Assembly: GCA_001662425.1 (NCBI GenBank)
Contig: BDDC01000103.1
Coordinates: 1 to 64,000, forward strand
Reading direction: 5' to 3'
DNA from: Chlamydomonas sphaeroides
Lineage: Eukaryota > Chlorophyta > Chlorophyceae > Chlamydomonadales > Chlamydomonadaceae
Length of the DNA: 64,000 nt
Shown in pieces: positions 21,066-31,760 of the stretch. Positions within the stretch are counted from its first letter, which is position 1. Each line of letters opens with the position of its first letter. The position numbers were made by a program, and so were the translations under genes. The notes under the pieces are model-generated. The model made no database searches and had not been told where the DNA came from. It saw only the letters and a program-made list of their open reading frames with translations.

Positions 21066-23383
21066 TCAAGTAATGTGGGCAGGTGCCACACGGGCACAGG
21101 GAGCAGCATGGCGTCCGCCAGCCAGCCGGGTCAGGCCACGCTGCCGGCCTCGTGGCAGCAAGGCCCCTCCTCGGGGTCGAAGCCACGCCCTCCGCCGCGC
21201 CATCTAGCCCACGCCAAGCTCTCTAGCGCTGCGCCCCAGGACGAATCACAGCCACGAGGGCCCCGCCCCGTGCTCTCGCGCTCCCTGCGCCCTACGGACA
21301 GGCCCCGTGCTCTCGCGCTCCCTGCGCCCTACAGACAGGCTTGACGAGCGCGGCCCTGCGCTCCATCCCTCATCCACACCCAGCCCTCCGCCGTGCCAGA
21401 GGCAGGCCCCACCTGCGCCGGCCGCTGTCGAGCCGCCTGCACCCACGGCGCCCAATCCCGCCAGCCAGGCCCCACCTGGTCGGGCTTGTGCACCGGCTTC
21501 TTGCCCCGCAGCCAGCCGCCCCAGCCCATGTGCGGCGCCGGCGGGTCCACGTCCACGGTGGCAGTGAGGCCGTTCTGCGTGTCCTTGAACACCATCTGCC
21601 CCCCGTACTTGAGCACGCGCACGCCCCACAGCACGCCTGCGCGACAGGCGGGGCACACCATGCAGCAGGGTTGGCCGGTGCAGCCGCGTCAAGCGGTAGT
21701 GCCATGCGCATGGCTCGGCTTGGTCAACAGCCGACCCGCGCACCGCTCGCAGGCGTGCGTTCGTATCGTGGCGCGGGGACCTCGGCACAACGCATGCTCG
21801 CCCGCCGCCGCACCTTTGACCTGCAGTCCGGGCAGCTCGTACGTCACGGCCGCGCCGTCCGAGGCAAACTTGATCACATTGAGCCCCGTCTGGCGGCCCT
21901 TGACCGAGTTGCCCTTGATGCCCGCCACCCAGTTGCCGCTGCCACTGAACACAAACTGCGCGGGGGAAAAGGGCGCGGCACACAGTGGCGCAGCTGCACC
22001 AGCATGGAGACGGCGATAGCGGCGCGGTGAGGATTACAAGAGGGCGTAACCCGGGCGGACACGCAAGCCGGGCACCAGGCGCCCAGTGCCCGGGTGCTAC
22101 CGCGCCCCTACGCGCTTCCGAGGCCGTCCGGCCCTCCACGTGCTCCTCCTCGCACCTTGCCGCTGGGCTCGAACACCTCCCAGCTGCTGATGGGCGGGTG
22201 GTGGCTGATCTGCTCGCAGTACACCTCCAGGCCGTTGGGGTACACCGCCTGCAAGGGAGGGAGGGAGCCGACGGGCAGGGGAAGAGCACGGTGGGCACGC
22301 CTTCGCCCGGCCCAAAGAGGGAGAAGCAGGCGCGCCCGGAAGCACCCGGCCTGCCGTAACGCCTACGATACTGCCCAGGCGGGCCACGCCTCGTTGTAGG
22401 CCCATCAGGTTGACATGGTCATGGCACGCCCATCCAAACTCAGGGGCGCCCCCGCACCTGGTACGTCTCTCCCAGGATGGGGTTGAAGGGCTTGTGGAAA
22501 GACACCTGTCGGCACAGCCCCGAGACCGCGAAGGCCACCACGTAGCGCAAGCGGTCGGCGGGCGATGGCGCGGCGGCGGCGCGCAGCAGCAGGTCGTTGT
22601 ACTCCCAGTTGGTGGTGAGGCGCTCCAAGAAGGAGCGCGGCTCAAATAGGCACACAGGCAGCGAGATCTTGGTCAGGTTGATGCCCTCCTTGAACATGTG
22701 CTGCCCGACCTGGCGGGATTGGAGTGGGAGGGGAGAGAAAGGGACAAAGCGAAAGGGAGGGTTGGGAGGGGAGAGGGTAGAACGGGGGCACGGGTGGGCG
22801 GCGATAGCGGTGAGGGTGGTCGAACGCAGAGCAGATGTGGAAGACATGGAAGACATAGCATGTCGCTGGAGCGCGAGGCACGGCAGAGCGTAGGGGACGA
22901 GGAAGGCGAATTGCCGATTGTGGGTGCACGGGGTGTGGCGTCGGTGGGGCTGGCGGAAAGTGTGGCCGAAGTGTGGACCCCTACGACGCATCTCCGAGGT
23001 ATCCCCGCACGCCACCCACCGACTTGAGCCAGGTCCAGAGCTGCGCTCGCTGCTCTTTGAGCTGCTGCTGGTGTGCCGGTGTATCAAATCGGAAGCCTCC
23101 AAGTTTGCTGTCGGGTTCGGGCCCTTGGTCAGGGTGCAAGCCCTCGTCGTGGTCGTCCTCATCCTGCGGGCACCAAAGCAACACAGGGCCGAGCAGGGGT
23201 TAGATCTGCAGGCTTCCGCGCCGGCTGGCAGGTAGGGCGACAGGCGCGACAGGCGCAAACGTTGATTGGGGTCCTGCAACGGTCGAGGAGGCCAGAGGCC
23301 GGACCGTCGTTACCCCGACGCACAAGCTTCATATTTTTGAAGATGTCAGCGCATTCTCCCTCGGCGACTGCTGCCGCTGCCAT
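20165..23383 (-). CDS. Oxysterol-binding protein-related protein (ORP), short form
   Basis: Nine exons: 23383-23261, 23163-23020, 22709-22458, 22248-22156, 21955-21814, 21636-21476, 20954-20893, 20732-20564, 20254-20165. They join in phase to 411 residues. The ORD lipid-transfer domain is nearly the whole protein: SLPVCLFEPRSFLERL, then FHKPFNPILGETYQ, the diagnostic EQISHHPPISSWEV (residues 185-198), SGNWVAGIKGNSVKGR, and the C-terminal W-containing LTLEERQRRDRKLRKEG. ORPs exchange sterol and phosphoinositides at membrane contacts. No PH domain or FFAT motif is encoded, so it resembles plant ORP3/4 and yeast Kes1 forms. The first intron uses a weak GTTTGC donor, and exon 1 could start further upstream (a frame and a TAG splice acceptor precede it), so the N-terminus is the least certain part. 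Confidence 0.93.
20997..21064. repeat. (GGCA)17 microsatellite
   Basis: Seventeen perfect tetranucleotide units lie in the ORP intron between exons 6 and 7. A shorter GGCA run is at about 20969 and another at about 6103-6119. Confidence 0.95.
21266..21339. repeat. Tandem duplication, 2 x 37 bp
   Basis: Two adjacent 37-base copies (CCCCGTGCTCTCGCGCTCCC and on) differ at one base. They lie in the same ORP intron as the GGCA microsatellite. Confidence 0.9.
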
Positions 23384-24244
23384 CTTTGGGGCAGAGGCCT
23401 TTTCCCGCTTTGCGCGATACTCAAGCTAGGCGTGACCAGGGGCAAGGGTTGGCGAGATGACGCCCTCGTCAGGCGGATGCAGCGGCTTGCGAAGCCGCTT
23501 TTGAGCTCCGATGACCGCTTGACTCCGCTGCCGACACGGAGCGTAACTAGGGAAATGGAGATGCAGGGGCCCAGTTGGAAGGCACAGGTATCGATGCACG
23601 GTGTGGACCAGGTTCTTGGCGAGAGGATGGTCTTCAGTTATTAGGGCGATATGGAAGGCCGAGACACAGAAGTGGAGGATGGTACGTAGTGTCGAATGCG
23701 CAGGGGATGGCACCTGGATGCTATTTTTCATTCGCTCAGCTGCTCGTGCGGAACCCTCGCGCGCCGAACCCCACCGCCGCCCCCGGGGCACACGCCGGGA
23801 CAGGGGCACCTAACAGCAACATGGAAGGCCGCGACGATGTGGCATCTCACCAGCCTTGTATGCAGTAACATTGTCAGGGGCGCAGGCGTGATCTTCTACT
23901 GCGCGTGCGTTGAGGGCGGCTATGACCCGTGGTTCGTGCCGCCTCCATCAACCTCATTCACCCAGGAGCCTTATGCATTAATGCTGAAATGCCGACAAAT
24001 CACAGCTCACAGGGATCAACAGCTGTCTAAGCCTGCCGTCTGTCGCGACTGTCTCTGCTCCTCGCGACAGCTCTGACCAGCCCCAAAGCGTGACGCATAA
24101 ACCTTACAACTACTCTCCGTAATTGTCGAGGTCGGCAAGGACACAACATGGCCACTTGGCTGTGTACTAGCACCCCGCACTGAATGACCACAGTCTCCGC
24201 ACAAAACTTCAGCGCAACCACCTGCTGCGGCGACTCTCTTCGAT
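23384..24244. promoter_or_regulatory. Divergent upstream region, ORP / asparaginase
   Basis: About 860 bases separate two outward-facing genes. A minus-strand frame at 23426-23809 shows no domain and is more likely 5' UTR or chance. No defined promoter element was identified. Confidence 0.4.
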
Positions 24245-27200
24245 ATGCGGCGGCTGTCGGGTCGGGCCCCTGACGGTGGCGCAGCAGCGCGGCTGCCCAA
24301 CCGGCCATGCCTACCAGCCCGCACTGCCGTGCGGGCCGCGGCCCACTGCACATTCCCAGGGGCCACTCTTGCACCATCCCGGACACTATCTATACGACAC
24401 AACTTCATGGCCGCTGCGGCGTCCTGGGCGCCCGACGGCGCCCACGAGAGCACATCGCTCGACGCCGATGCCCACACCGGCGCAGCATCGGCTGCCCCAG
24501 ACCACGCCCCTCCAGCAGCTTCGCAAGGTAGCACGCGCTCCCGACGCCCGCTGTCCTCCAACTCGCACACGTCGTCGCCAGAGTCGACGCTGGCGCATGG
24601 GACGCCAGCGGCGGGCGCGCCCGCGACGGCGGCAGCGCGGCAGCCCAAGCGCCGCCGCGCCGGCGGCGCCGCCGGACCGTCGGCGGCGGCGCTGTCGGTT
24701 ATGCTGCACGCGACGGCGGCGATGGCCAGCGGCCCCGTCAGCATGTCCACGGCGACCATCGATCTCCTCGCCGCCTCCGGCGGCGCCGCCACCGACGCCG
24801 ACGCCAGCGACGCCGACATCTCGGCCGCTGACGCGACGGGCGCCGCAGCCGCGACCGGCGCCGAGCGCCTTGCGCACGGCGACGCCGGGGAAGCGTCGGC
24901 GGCCTCGCCGACGCCGGCGGGCTCGGCTCCGCTGCTGCAGGGTCGGCCGCACGGGCTGTTTCGCACCGTGACAAAGCTCCTGCCGCGTGTGCTCTTCCTG
25001 CACACGGGCGGCACGCTGGGCATGGACCCCGAGGTGCGGCAAGCACGGCACAGTGCATTGCGTCACGGACGTGCCGCCGCCATGCACGGTAACACTGGCC
25101 CCGGCGCCGCCCGCTCCGGCTGCAGGAGGCGTTCGAGGAGGACGAGGGCCACAACCTACGGGCGCGCGCGGGCGCCGCAGAGGCGAGCTACAAGGGCCAG
25201 CTGCGGCCGGGGGAGATGCTGAGCAGCCTGCTGAGTGAGCGACAGGGGACCCGGGGGCGGGGGGCGTGAGGAGGCGTGTGTGGCCCGCTCGCACGCCCGT
25301 CACACACGCGCGCGGTCCACACCGCGGCGCCGCCATGACGCGGCCCTCCCTCAGCGCTGGTGCCGGAGCTGGAGAAGTTCGCCAACGTGGACTTGCAGGT
25401 GAGGCCCGAGGGGGCGAGGGGTTGGGGAAAAGCGGGGAGGAGGCAGGGTTCGTGCCACCAAGCCCTGGGGCTGCGTGCGCAGGGGCAGGGGTGCGCCGCC
25501 GCTGGGCTGCTTCGTGCTCCCGGCCTTCCCTGGCTCTCGCAGGCCCACCTACTAGTCCTCGCGCTCCACTCCACCCCCAAGCCCACCACCACCAGTACCT
25601 CCCTCCCTCCTACCCTCCCCACGCCGCCAGGTGCTGTTCAACAAGGACAGCAGCCGGGTGGGCCCAAGCGACTGGGTCACCATAGCGCGGGCGCTGGACC
25701 ACCACCGGCCCCACTACGACGCGTTCGTGGTGGGTGGTATGGGTGGGTGGGTGCGGCCGTGGGGCGGTCCGTGTGATTCGGCGAGGGGCGGAGGGAGCTG
25801 CGGCCGCCGCACGGGCTGTGGGGGGTTGCTACGGTGGGCGGCAGGGTGGACAGAGATAAACATGCATGGGGAAGGCAGTCGAACCACTGATAGCCCTGCA
25901 TCGGAACGCCCTGCGCAAGGGGCCGGGCGGGGGCGCGCGGACCAGCGCGACCCCACAGGGACTCCCGTATGCGGCTCGGCAGCCTGCCCTCCCCTCCACT
26001 CCCCAGACAGGCCGTCCGCCGCGCACGCGCGCCCTGCGGTGCGCCGTCTGCTCGCCCCTCCCCTTTCTCTCCCTCCCCTCGCGCCCTGCCCTCCCCTGCC
26101 CTCCCCTCCCCCCCACAGGTGGTTCACGGCACCGACACGCTCTCCTACACCGCCGCCGCACTCAGCCTCATGCTGTGCGGCTTCAAGAAGCCCATCGTGC
26201 TCACCGGTGCGCCGAGGCTGCCGGTGCCGCGGAGGACAGGAGGGGCGTGGGCTGTCAAGGCGGCCCGACACCCGCCCCACCGCTGTCAAGGCGGCCCGAC
26301 ACCCGCCCCACCGCGCGCCACGGCCGCACCCCACCCCACCCCATTCGCACATCCGCTGCCCACACGCGAGCCGGGCTGCTGACGCTGGGGCCGCGGAGGG
26401 GCACATGCGGCAGTAGCGGCAGCTCCCACTCGGCGGCTCGCGGCTTGCCGGCTGGCGCGCGCGTTTGCTGGAGCGGGCGCGACCAGCCCGGCCCCAGCCT
26501 CAGCAGCCCGGCCCGCGTGTGAACGTCGGATGGGCGGATGGGGTGGGGTGGGGAGGGCCCCGCACCTGCAGCACAGCGTGCCCACGCCCCCTCCCCGCCC
26601 CAACCCCGCCCCAACCCCGTGCCCATGCGCTGCCGGGGCCCGTAGGCAGCCAGCTGCCGCTGCGGGCGCCGCGCACCGACGCCCGGCAGAACCTGCTGGA
26701 CTCCATCACGGTAGGCGGGGAGGAGCGTGCGGTGTTGCGATCACGGTAGGCGGGGAGGGGGCCATGGTGCAGAGGCCCTGGGGCGAGGTGGTGCTGCTGC
26801 TCGCCGCTCGCTGCCTGCCTCATAGGCCATACATCAACCCCTCTCCTCTGGTCAATCGCACACGTCCGGCTTTGCTGTTTCGGACTGTGAAAGACAGCCT
26901 GCCCTATAACGCCTGGGTGCACGCCCCGGGCCTCACCCCGGCCCCTGCCTCCGCTCGCGGTTGCGGCCGCACCTTTGTGCCGCTTCCGGCCGCTCCTCCT
27001 CCCGCGCACCTCCGCTGTGCCGCCCCCACCCCCCTCCCCTCGCACCCCCCCCTCCCCTCGCACCCCCCCCTCCCCTCGCTCTCCCGCCAGGTGGCCACCT
27101 CGGCCTTCAGCCCGCCCCACGTGGCGCTGCAGGAGGTGGCGGTGTGCTTTGGCGGCAAGCTCATGCGAGGCAACCGCACGCAAAAGGCAAGGGAGGGCAA

Positions 27201-29011
27201 GAGAGGAGCGGGGCGGAGCGGAGCGGGGCGGAGTGCGGGAGATGGCGGGGGAGCGGGGCAGCAGTGCTGGGCGGCAGTGCGCTGCCCCGACGGCAGCCTC
27301 CGCATGTTGCATGTCCGTGTGGCGCTGGGCACACCCCATGTCCTCCGGCCGCCGCTCCCGCAGCCCGCCGGCCCGCGCACCCGTCGCTCACAGGTCGAAG
27401 CCGTCGCGACCTCTCGTTCCCGCGCTCCCACCCCTCGCCGTGCCCTCGCGCCAGCCCAGGTCCACTCGGTCGCCTATCAGGCCTTTGACTCGCTCACCTA
27501 CCCCTACCTGGCCACGCTGGGCATCGACGTGGACTGGAACACGAGGGTGCTGCTGCGGGTGGAAGGCGCCTACAAGCCGCGCTTCAAGGTGGGATGGCGC
27601 GGCGGCTACGCTAGCCTGTTGCGCTATAGGCACCACGGTTGGCGCACCCCTGTTGTTTGCTCGCGACCCCCAACCCTCGCTTGCCCATCGCACCCCGAAA
27701 CACGGCACGCAGCTGGACCCCCGCGTCATCCGCATCCCCGTGGTCCCCGGCTCCGACCCGCGGATCGGGTACGGCGACCTGTACGGCAGGGGCGTGCGGG
27801 GCGTCGTACTGGAGGCCTTTGGCGTGGGCAACCTGCCCGACCAGGTGCGTTGTGGTATTGGGGCGGTCGGGGTGGTCGTCCGCGCTGGCCTGGCGACTGC
27901 GCCCTTTCTGGTCTTGCCCAACAGCGCTTCCGCTGCTTTACTTCATCCTCTGCCCCTCCCAGCCACGAAATGCGCGCTCAGTGTAGGTGTGGCGTTTGGC
28001 TGCGCGCCCCAGCCTCCCACCACGTCTCCCGCGTGCCCGCGTGCCCGGGGCGCGGCCCTCGCCGCCCCTCCTAGCACCGCGCTCAACTCCCGCACCCGCC
28101 CGGGCCCCCGCCCTCGTGCCGCCAGACGTCCTGCGGCTGGATCCCCTGGCTGCGGGAGCAGACCGCCAAGGGCCTGCAGGTGGGGTGGTCGGGGCGAATG
28201 AGCAGCGGCGCCACGGCCACGACCTCTGCCGAGCAGTGCCTGAGCCGCGACTGCCGAGCAATGCGCAGCCGGCGTGCTGACGCCCTTTCTTGCACCGCCC
28301 GCAACGCGCCGCTGCCGTGGTCGCCAGGACGCTCCGGCCTGTCTCGACGGCGCGCCCTGCCTGCCTGTCCCCACCTCCTGGGCTGTCGTGCTGCCCTGCC
28401 CCGCCGGGGCTTCCCTGCGCCGCTGCTCGCCTGCGTGCCAAACCCAACGCACGTCCCCCGCCCGGCCCTCCCTCGCCAGGTGTGCCTCACCTCGCAGTGC
28501 GCCAGCGGGCCGCTGCAGCCCGGCATCTACCGGGCCGGCCAGCTGGCGGCAGCCATGGGTGAGGCGAGGCAGGCCGAGGGGAGCGCTGGGGGAAAAGGGC
28601 TGCAGGGGAAAGACCACGGGGGAGATTGGTTGGGAAGGAGAGGGTGTACATGCGATGTGGCGGCTGTGAGCATGGGCACGGTGGCGGCGGCCAATGGGCC
28701 AGAGATAGCGCTTGGGGGATTGCAAGGAGGGGTAGAGGGCGGCCAGAGCAGGGCTGGAGGCGAGGCTCAAGGAGCGATGGCGACGAGCAAGGGCTGGAGG
28801 GCTGCAAGGATTGACCGCACATGGCCGCGCCCTGACCCCGCCCGTACCCCGCCCTGTGCTCCCTGGCCCGCCGCCCCTGCCCTGTGCGCCGGCTGCCTCA
28901 GGCGTGGAGGCCGGCCCCCACATGACGCCCGAGTGCGCTGCGGTGAAGCTCATGTTCGTGCTGGAGCACCCGGACCTGGCGTTGGGGGTGCCGCTGGCGG
29001 GGGAGCTGTGA
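24245..29011 (+). CDS. L-asparaginase, type I (AnsA/ASPG-like)
   Basis: Twelve exons: 24245-25033, 25126-25234, 25355-25398, 25631-25729, 26119-26206, 26646-26710, 27091-27186, 27460-27588, 27713-27844, 28126-28179, 28480-28558, 28902-29011. All join in phase to 597 residues. An alternative ATG at 24407 would give 543. Residues 1-240 are Ala/Ser-rich and low complexity, possibly with a targeting signal. The catalytic domain starts at LFLHTGGTLGM (Thr257 nucleophile). VVHGTDTLSYTAAAL supplies Thr352-Asp353, and MRGNRTQK ends with Lys430. VLEAFGVGNLPD, LTSQCASGPL and the MTPECAAVKLMFVL helix complete the fold. The enzyme hydrolyses L-asparagine to aspartate and ammonia. Intron 7 begins GC instead of GT (AAG|GCAAGG), directly after the conserved lysine. 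Introns carry several tandem and inverted duplications. Confidence 0.94.
26251..26312. repeat. Tandem duplication, 2 x 31 bp
   Basis: GCTGTCAAGGCGGCCCGACA followed by CCCGCCCCACC is repeated once, head to tail, in asparaginase intron 5. Confidence 0.9.
26335..26553. repeat. Imperfect inverted repeat inside asparaginase intron 5
   Basis: The left arm (about 26335-26391, containing CATCCGCTGCCCACACGCG and GCTGCTGACGCTGGGG) is the near reverse complement of the right arm (about 26491-26553, CCCCAGCCTCAGCAGC through CGGATGGGGTGGGG). About 100 bases separate them, so the intron could fold into a long hairpin. Confidence 0.7.
26705..26758. repeat. Duplicated splice donor, asparaginase exon 6
   Basis: ATCACGGTAGGCGGGGAGG occurs at 26705-26723, spanning the exon 6 end and its donor, and again at 26740-26758 inside the intron. 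This offers a second, identical donor 35 bases downstream. Confidence 0.85.
27034..27079. repeat. 18-bp tandem repeat in polypyrimidine tract
   Basis: Three CTCCCCTCGCACCCCCC-like units form the pyrimidine tract just before asparaginase exon 7. Confidence 0.8.
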
Positions 29012-29547
29012 GGGGGAAAGGGGCGGCAGGACGGGCTGCCGCGCAGGGGCATGGAGTGGGGCGAGGGAAAGGGAGGTCAGGGGCGGAATGGGCGTTTGTG
29101 GGCGAAGGTAGACTACTCGGATGTGCCAGCGTGTCATGGACCAGACTCACGTGCGAGGCAGGAAGGAGCTGGGCTGGGGCGTGTCAGGCGTTAGGGGGGC
29201 CGACGCACGGGGCCGACGGCGTGCGGTGTGCAAGCCCCCAACCCTCCCCAGCGCTTAGTAACATCGGCTCTGCGCGATGGGGTAGCTGTGCGCTTGCAAG
29301 AATCGCGGCGCCATCATAGTCCGACATCACAGTTGCAGTGTACTCTGAGTACGCAGACAGCACGCGCTTCGTGCACGACGACACTCGCCGGTTCTCCCCT
29401 GCGCCGGTTGGCGCCAGTAGCGACTTGCTGTAGGAGGGTGATAACGAGGCGCATACTTGACCGGAGCTCATCAAGCTTATTATTGCTGCAGCAAGCACCT
29501 TTGTGACACGTACGCGACGGTTTCGCTCGAACGATTGTTGCGGCGAC

Positions 29548-31273
29548 ATGGACGCCCCGCACTCGCCCGCCACTACCGCGACAAGTCCTGCTGTGTCACT
29601 GGCCACTCGGACGACATGGCTACAACTTGGGTGAGCCTGGGCTTGGCCGCGCGACTCTCGCGTGGGACGTTGCTGGGGTGTTGCAAAGGTTTCGATGCCC
29701 CGAAGCCGCCTCCGCCCACGTCCAACCGGCCCTGCACAGGCTCGGGGAGCTGCAGCGCCTGCTATCCCACACAGTCGTACTCCCAAATCTTCCAGCTCTG
29801 GTCATGCAGTTTGAGGGGACTGTCCTACTGACCAGCACGAGCGAGGTGCGGCGAGCCCTCCCCAATGCGGCCCGGCGCTGTCCGATTCGGCGCAACCCAA
29901 CATCACAACGCAGCGACCACGCACTTCCTGTCTCCTACCAGCACAGGCCACAGGCACCCCAACCCAACATTGCTGCCCTCAACCCCACAACCAGGCCCAG
30001 TACATCCACCTCTTCAAGCACGGCATCGTCCAGGCGGCGCGCGGCGCCGCCGCCGCGCTGCTCCCCCGCCAGTCCGTCGGGGCCCCGCATCCGCACCAGC
30101 ACCCGCACCCGCACCCGCACCCGCACCCGCACCCGCACCCCCACCAGCAGCAGCAGCAGGGCCATCCTCACCCTCGGCAGCCCTCGCAGCAGACGCCGTT
30201 CGACGAGCAGCTGCTCGTCAGTGCGGCGCAGCTGCAGCAGCCATTGGCGCTGGGCAGCCTGCAGCCTGCGGCGGCCGCGGNNNNNNNNNNNNNNNNNNNN
30301 NNNNNNNNNNNNNNNNNNNNNNNNNNNNNNNNNNNNNNNNNNNNNNNNNNNNNNNNNNNNNNNNNNNNNNNNNNNNNNNNNNNNNNNNNNNNNNNNNNNN
30401 NNNNNNNNNNNNNNNNNNNNNNNNNNNNNNNNNNNNNNNNNNNNNNNNNNNNNNNNNNNNNNNNNNNNNNNNNNNNNNNNNNNNNNNNNNNNNNNNNNNN
30501 NNNNNNNNNNNNNNNNNNNNNNNNNNNNNNNNNNNNNNNNNNNNNNNNNNNNNNNNNNNNNNNNNNNNNNNNNNNNNNNNNNNNNNNNNNNNNNNNNNNN
30601 NNNNNNNNNNNNNNNNNNNNNNNNNNNNNNNNNNNNNNNNNNNNNNNNNNNNNNNNNNNNNNNNNNNNNNNNNNNNNCGCCACCGCCGCCGCCCGCGGCC
30701 GCGCCGGTGAGCTTCCACACCAGCACTCCCTGTGCCCCCGCACTTAGAGCCGCGACCGCACTCCCCCCGGGGGGCCCCAGGACCCATGCATGCCTGTACC
30801 CTGAGGCTACAACCTCACCCACCCACTTACGCCGCCACTGCTGCCTGCCCAGGCTACGCCGACTGCGCTTGGAATGCCGAACGCGCGAGCCGACGGCCTG
30901 CGGGACCGCGGAGCTGCCCCGCTGCCGCCGGTGGGCGGCCTGCACCGCGGGTGCGACTTCGGCCCGCAGCCCGCAGCCCGCAACAACCCCATTCCGAAGG
31001 CCACAAGCGCCCTCTCAACCCCAAACTTGTTTTGCCTCCCGCAAGGCCCGCGCTGAGCCAGCTCTGCCCGGACAAGCTCCGGCCCAACGCTGTGCCAACG
31101 ATGCCGTGCCCGCGCCGCTTCCTTTGCGTGTCCGTAGGCAGCCTGCTGGGCAGCTCACGCCGCAGCGACGGCCGCGGTCGCAGACGCCGTCCCATCCGCT
31201 GCAGCCCATGCCTCATCAGATACCGGATACTGTAACTGACTGGCAGGACCCAAACCAACGGATCACGGCCTGA
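29548..31273 (+). CDS. Uncharacterised His/Pro/Gln-rich protein, interrupted by assembly gap
   Basis: Exons 29548-29630, 29689-29845 and 29995 onward into the gap are phase-consistent. The frame leaves the gap and meets a donor after 30705. Likely further exons are near 30857-30922 and from about 31138 to TGA at 31271-31273, but the 3' structure is uncertain. The N-terminus is MDAPHSPATTATSPAV, then a helical part (VQPALHRLGELQRLLSHTVV; MQFEGTVLL; AQYIHLFKHGIVQAARG), an HP-repeat and Q-rich stretch, and a Q/P-rich C-terminus (PMPHQIPDTVTDWQDPNQR). No family was recognised. The short helical head with a disordered tail resembles small transcription-complex subunits, but that is only a guess. 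Confidence 0.55.
30096..30143. repeat. CACCCG hexanucleotide repeat, coding for His-Pro
   Basis: About eight CACCCG units in frame give an HP repeat followed by Gln codons in exon 3 of the His/Pro/Gln-rich gene. Confidence 0.9.
30281..30677. other. Assembly gap (N run)
   Basis: These 397 unresolved bases lie inside the His/Pro/Gln-rich gene. Part of its coding sequence is missing. The flanks are GC-rich and repetitive. Confidence 1.
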
Positions 31274-31358
31274 AGCGCTCTATGGCCTCAAGCGCTCGAT
31301 GCGCCTCTGGTGGCAAGCTAGCGCATAGCTGCCGTGGCCGACCACGGCTCCTGCACCC

Positions 31359-31760
31359 TTGCCCCTCAAAATGCACCCCGGCCCCGCGCAGCCGCTGCCG
31401 CAAGCGTCGGGCGCCGCTGCCGACGGCTGCCGCTGGTCTGCGCGCTGGGAGCAGGAGCACGAGGAGCTGGAGGACGAGGAGCCGGAGGACGAGGAGCTGG
31501 AGGACGAGGAGCTGGAGGACGAGGAGCCGGAGCACGAGGAGCCGGCTGCGGCGTGCGCCGCGCTCGGTGAGGCGGACGCGGACGCGCTGCGCGTGCAGGT
31601 GGCGCTGGCGGAGGAGCTGTTTGTTTGGGGCTCGCGGCTCACCGAGGCGGCGCAGCAGGCGCACCAAGCGGCCGAGGTGCTGCGCCTGGGGCCGGCGCAC
31701 GGGGCCGGCGGCGAGCTGCGCGCCGCCGGCCTGCGGGCAGCAAGCGCAGGAGCGGGCTGA
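31359..31760 (+). CDS. Small acidic-repeat ORF, uncharacterised
   Basis: A 133-codon frame carries an acidic repeat (EDEEPEDEELEDEELEDEEP) followed by a helix-forming part, LRVQVALAEELFVWGSRLTE then AAQQAHQAAEVLRLG. Potential donors inside it (GTGAGG near 31566, GTGGCG near 31599) mean it may be several exons rather than one. No homologous family was recognised. It could belong to a longer plus-strand gene reaching about 32500, because coding-like stretches in other frames follow. Confidence 0.3.
   Translation: MPLKMHPGPAQPLPQASGAAADGCRWSARWEQEHEELEDEEPEDEELEDEELEDEEPEHEEPAAACAALGEADADALRVQVALAEELFVWGSRLTEAAQQAHQAAEVLRLGPAHGAGGELRAAGLRAASAGAG
31449..31545. repeat. 15-bp tandem repeat coding acidic residues
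   Basis: Units close to GAGCTGGAGGACGAG or GAGCCGGAGGACGAG are repeated about six times in frame within the small acidic ORF. Confidence 0.85.

Noticed and set aside
23426..23809. 127-codon minus-strand frame upstream of the ORP gene
   Set aside because: Could be a 5' exon, but it does not show a family motif and the join to the ORP frame is not compelling; treated as upstream region.
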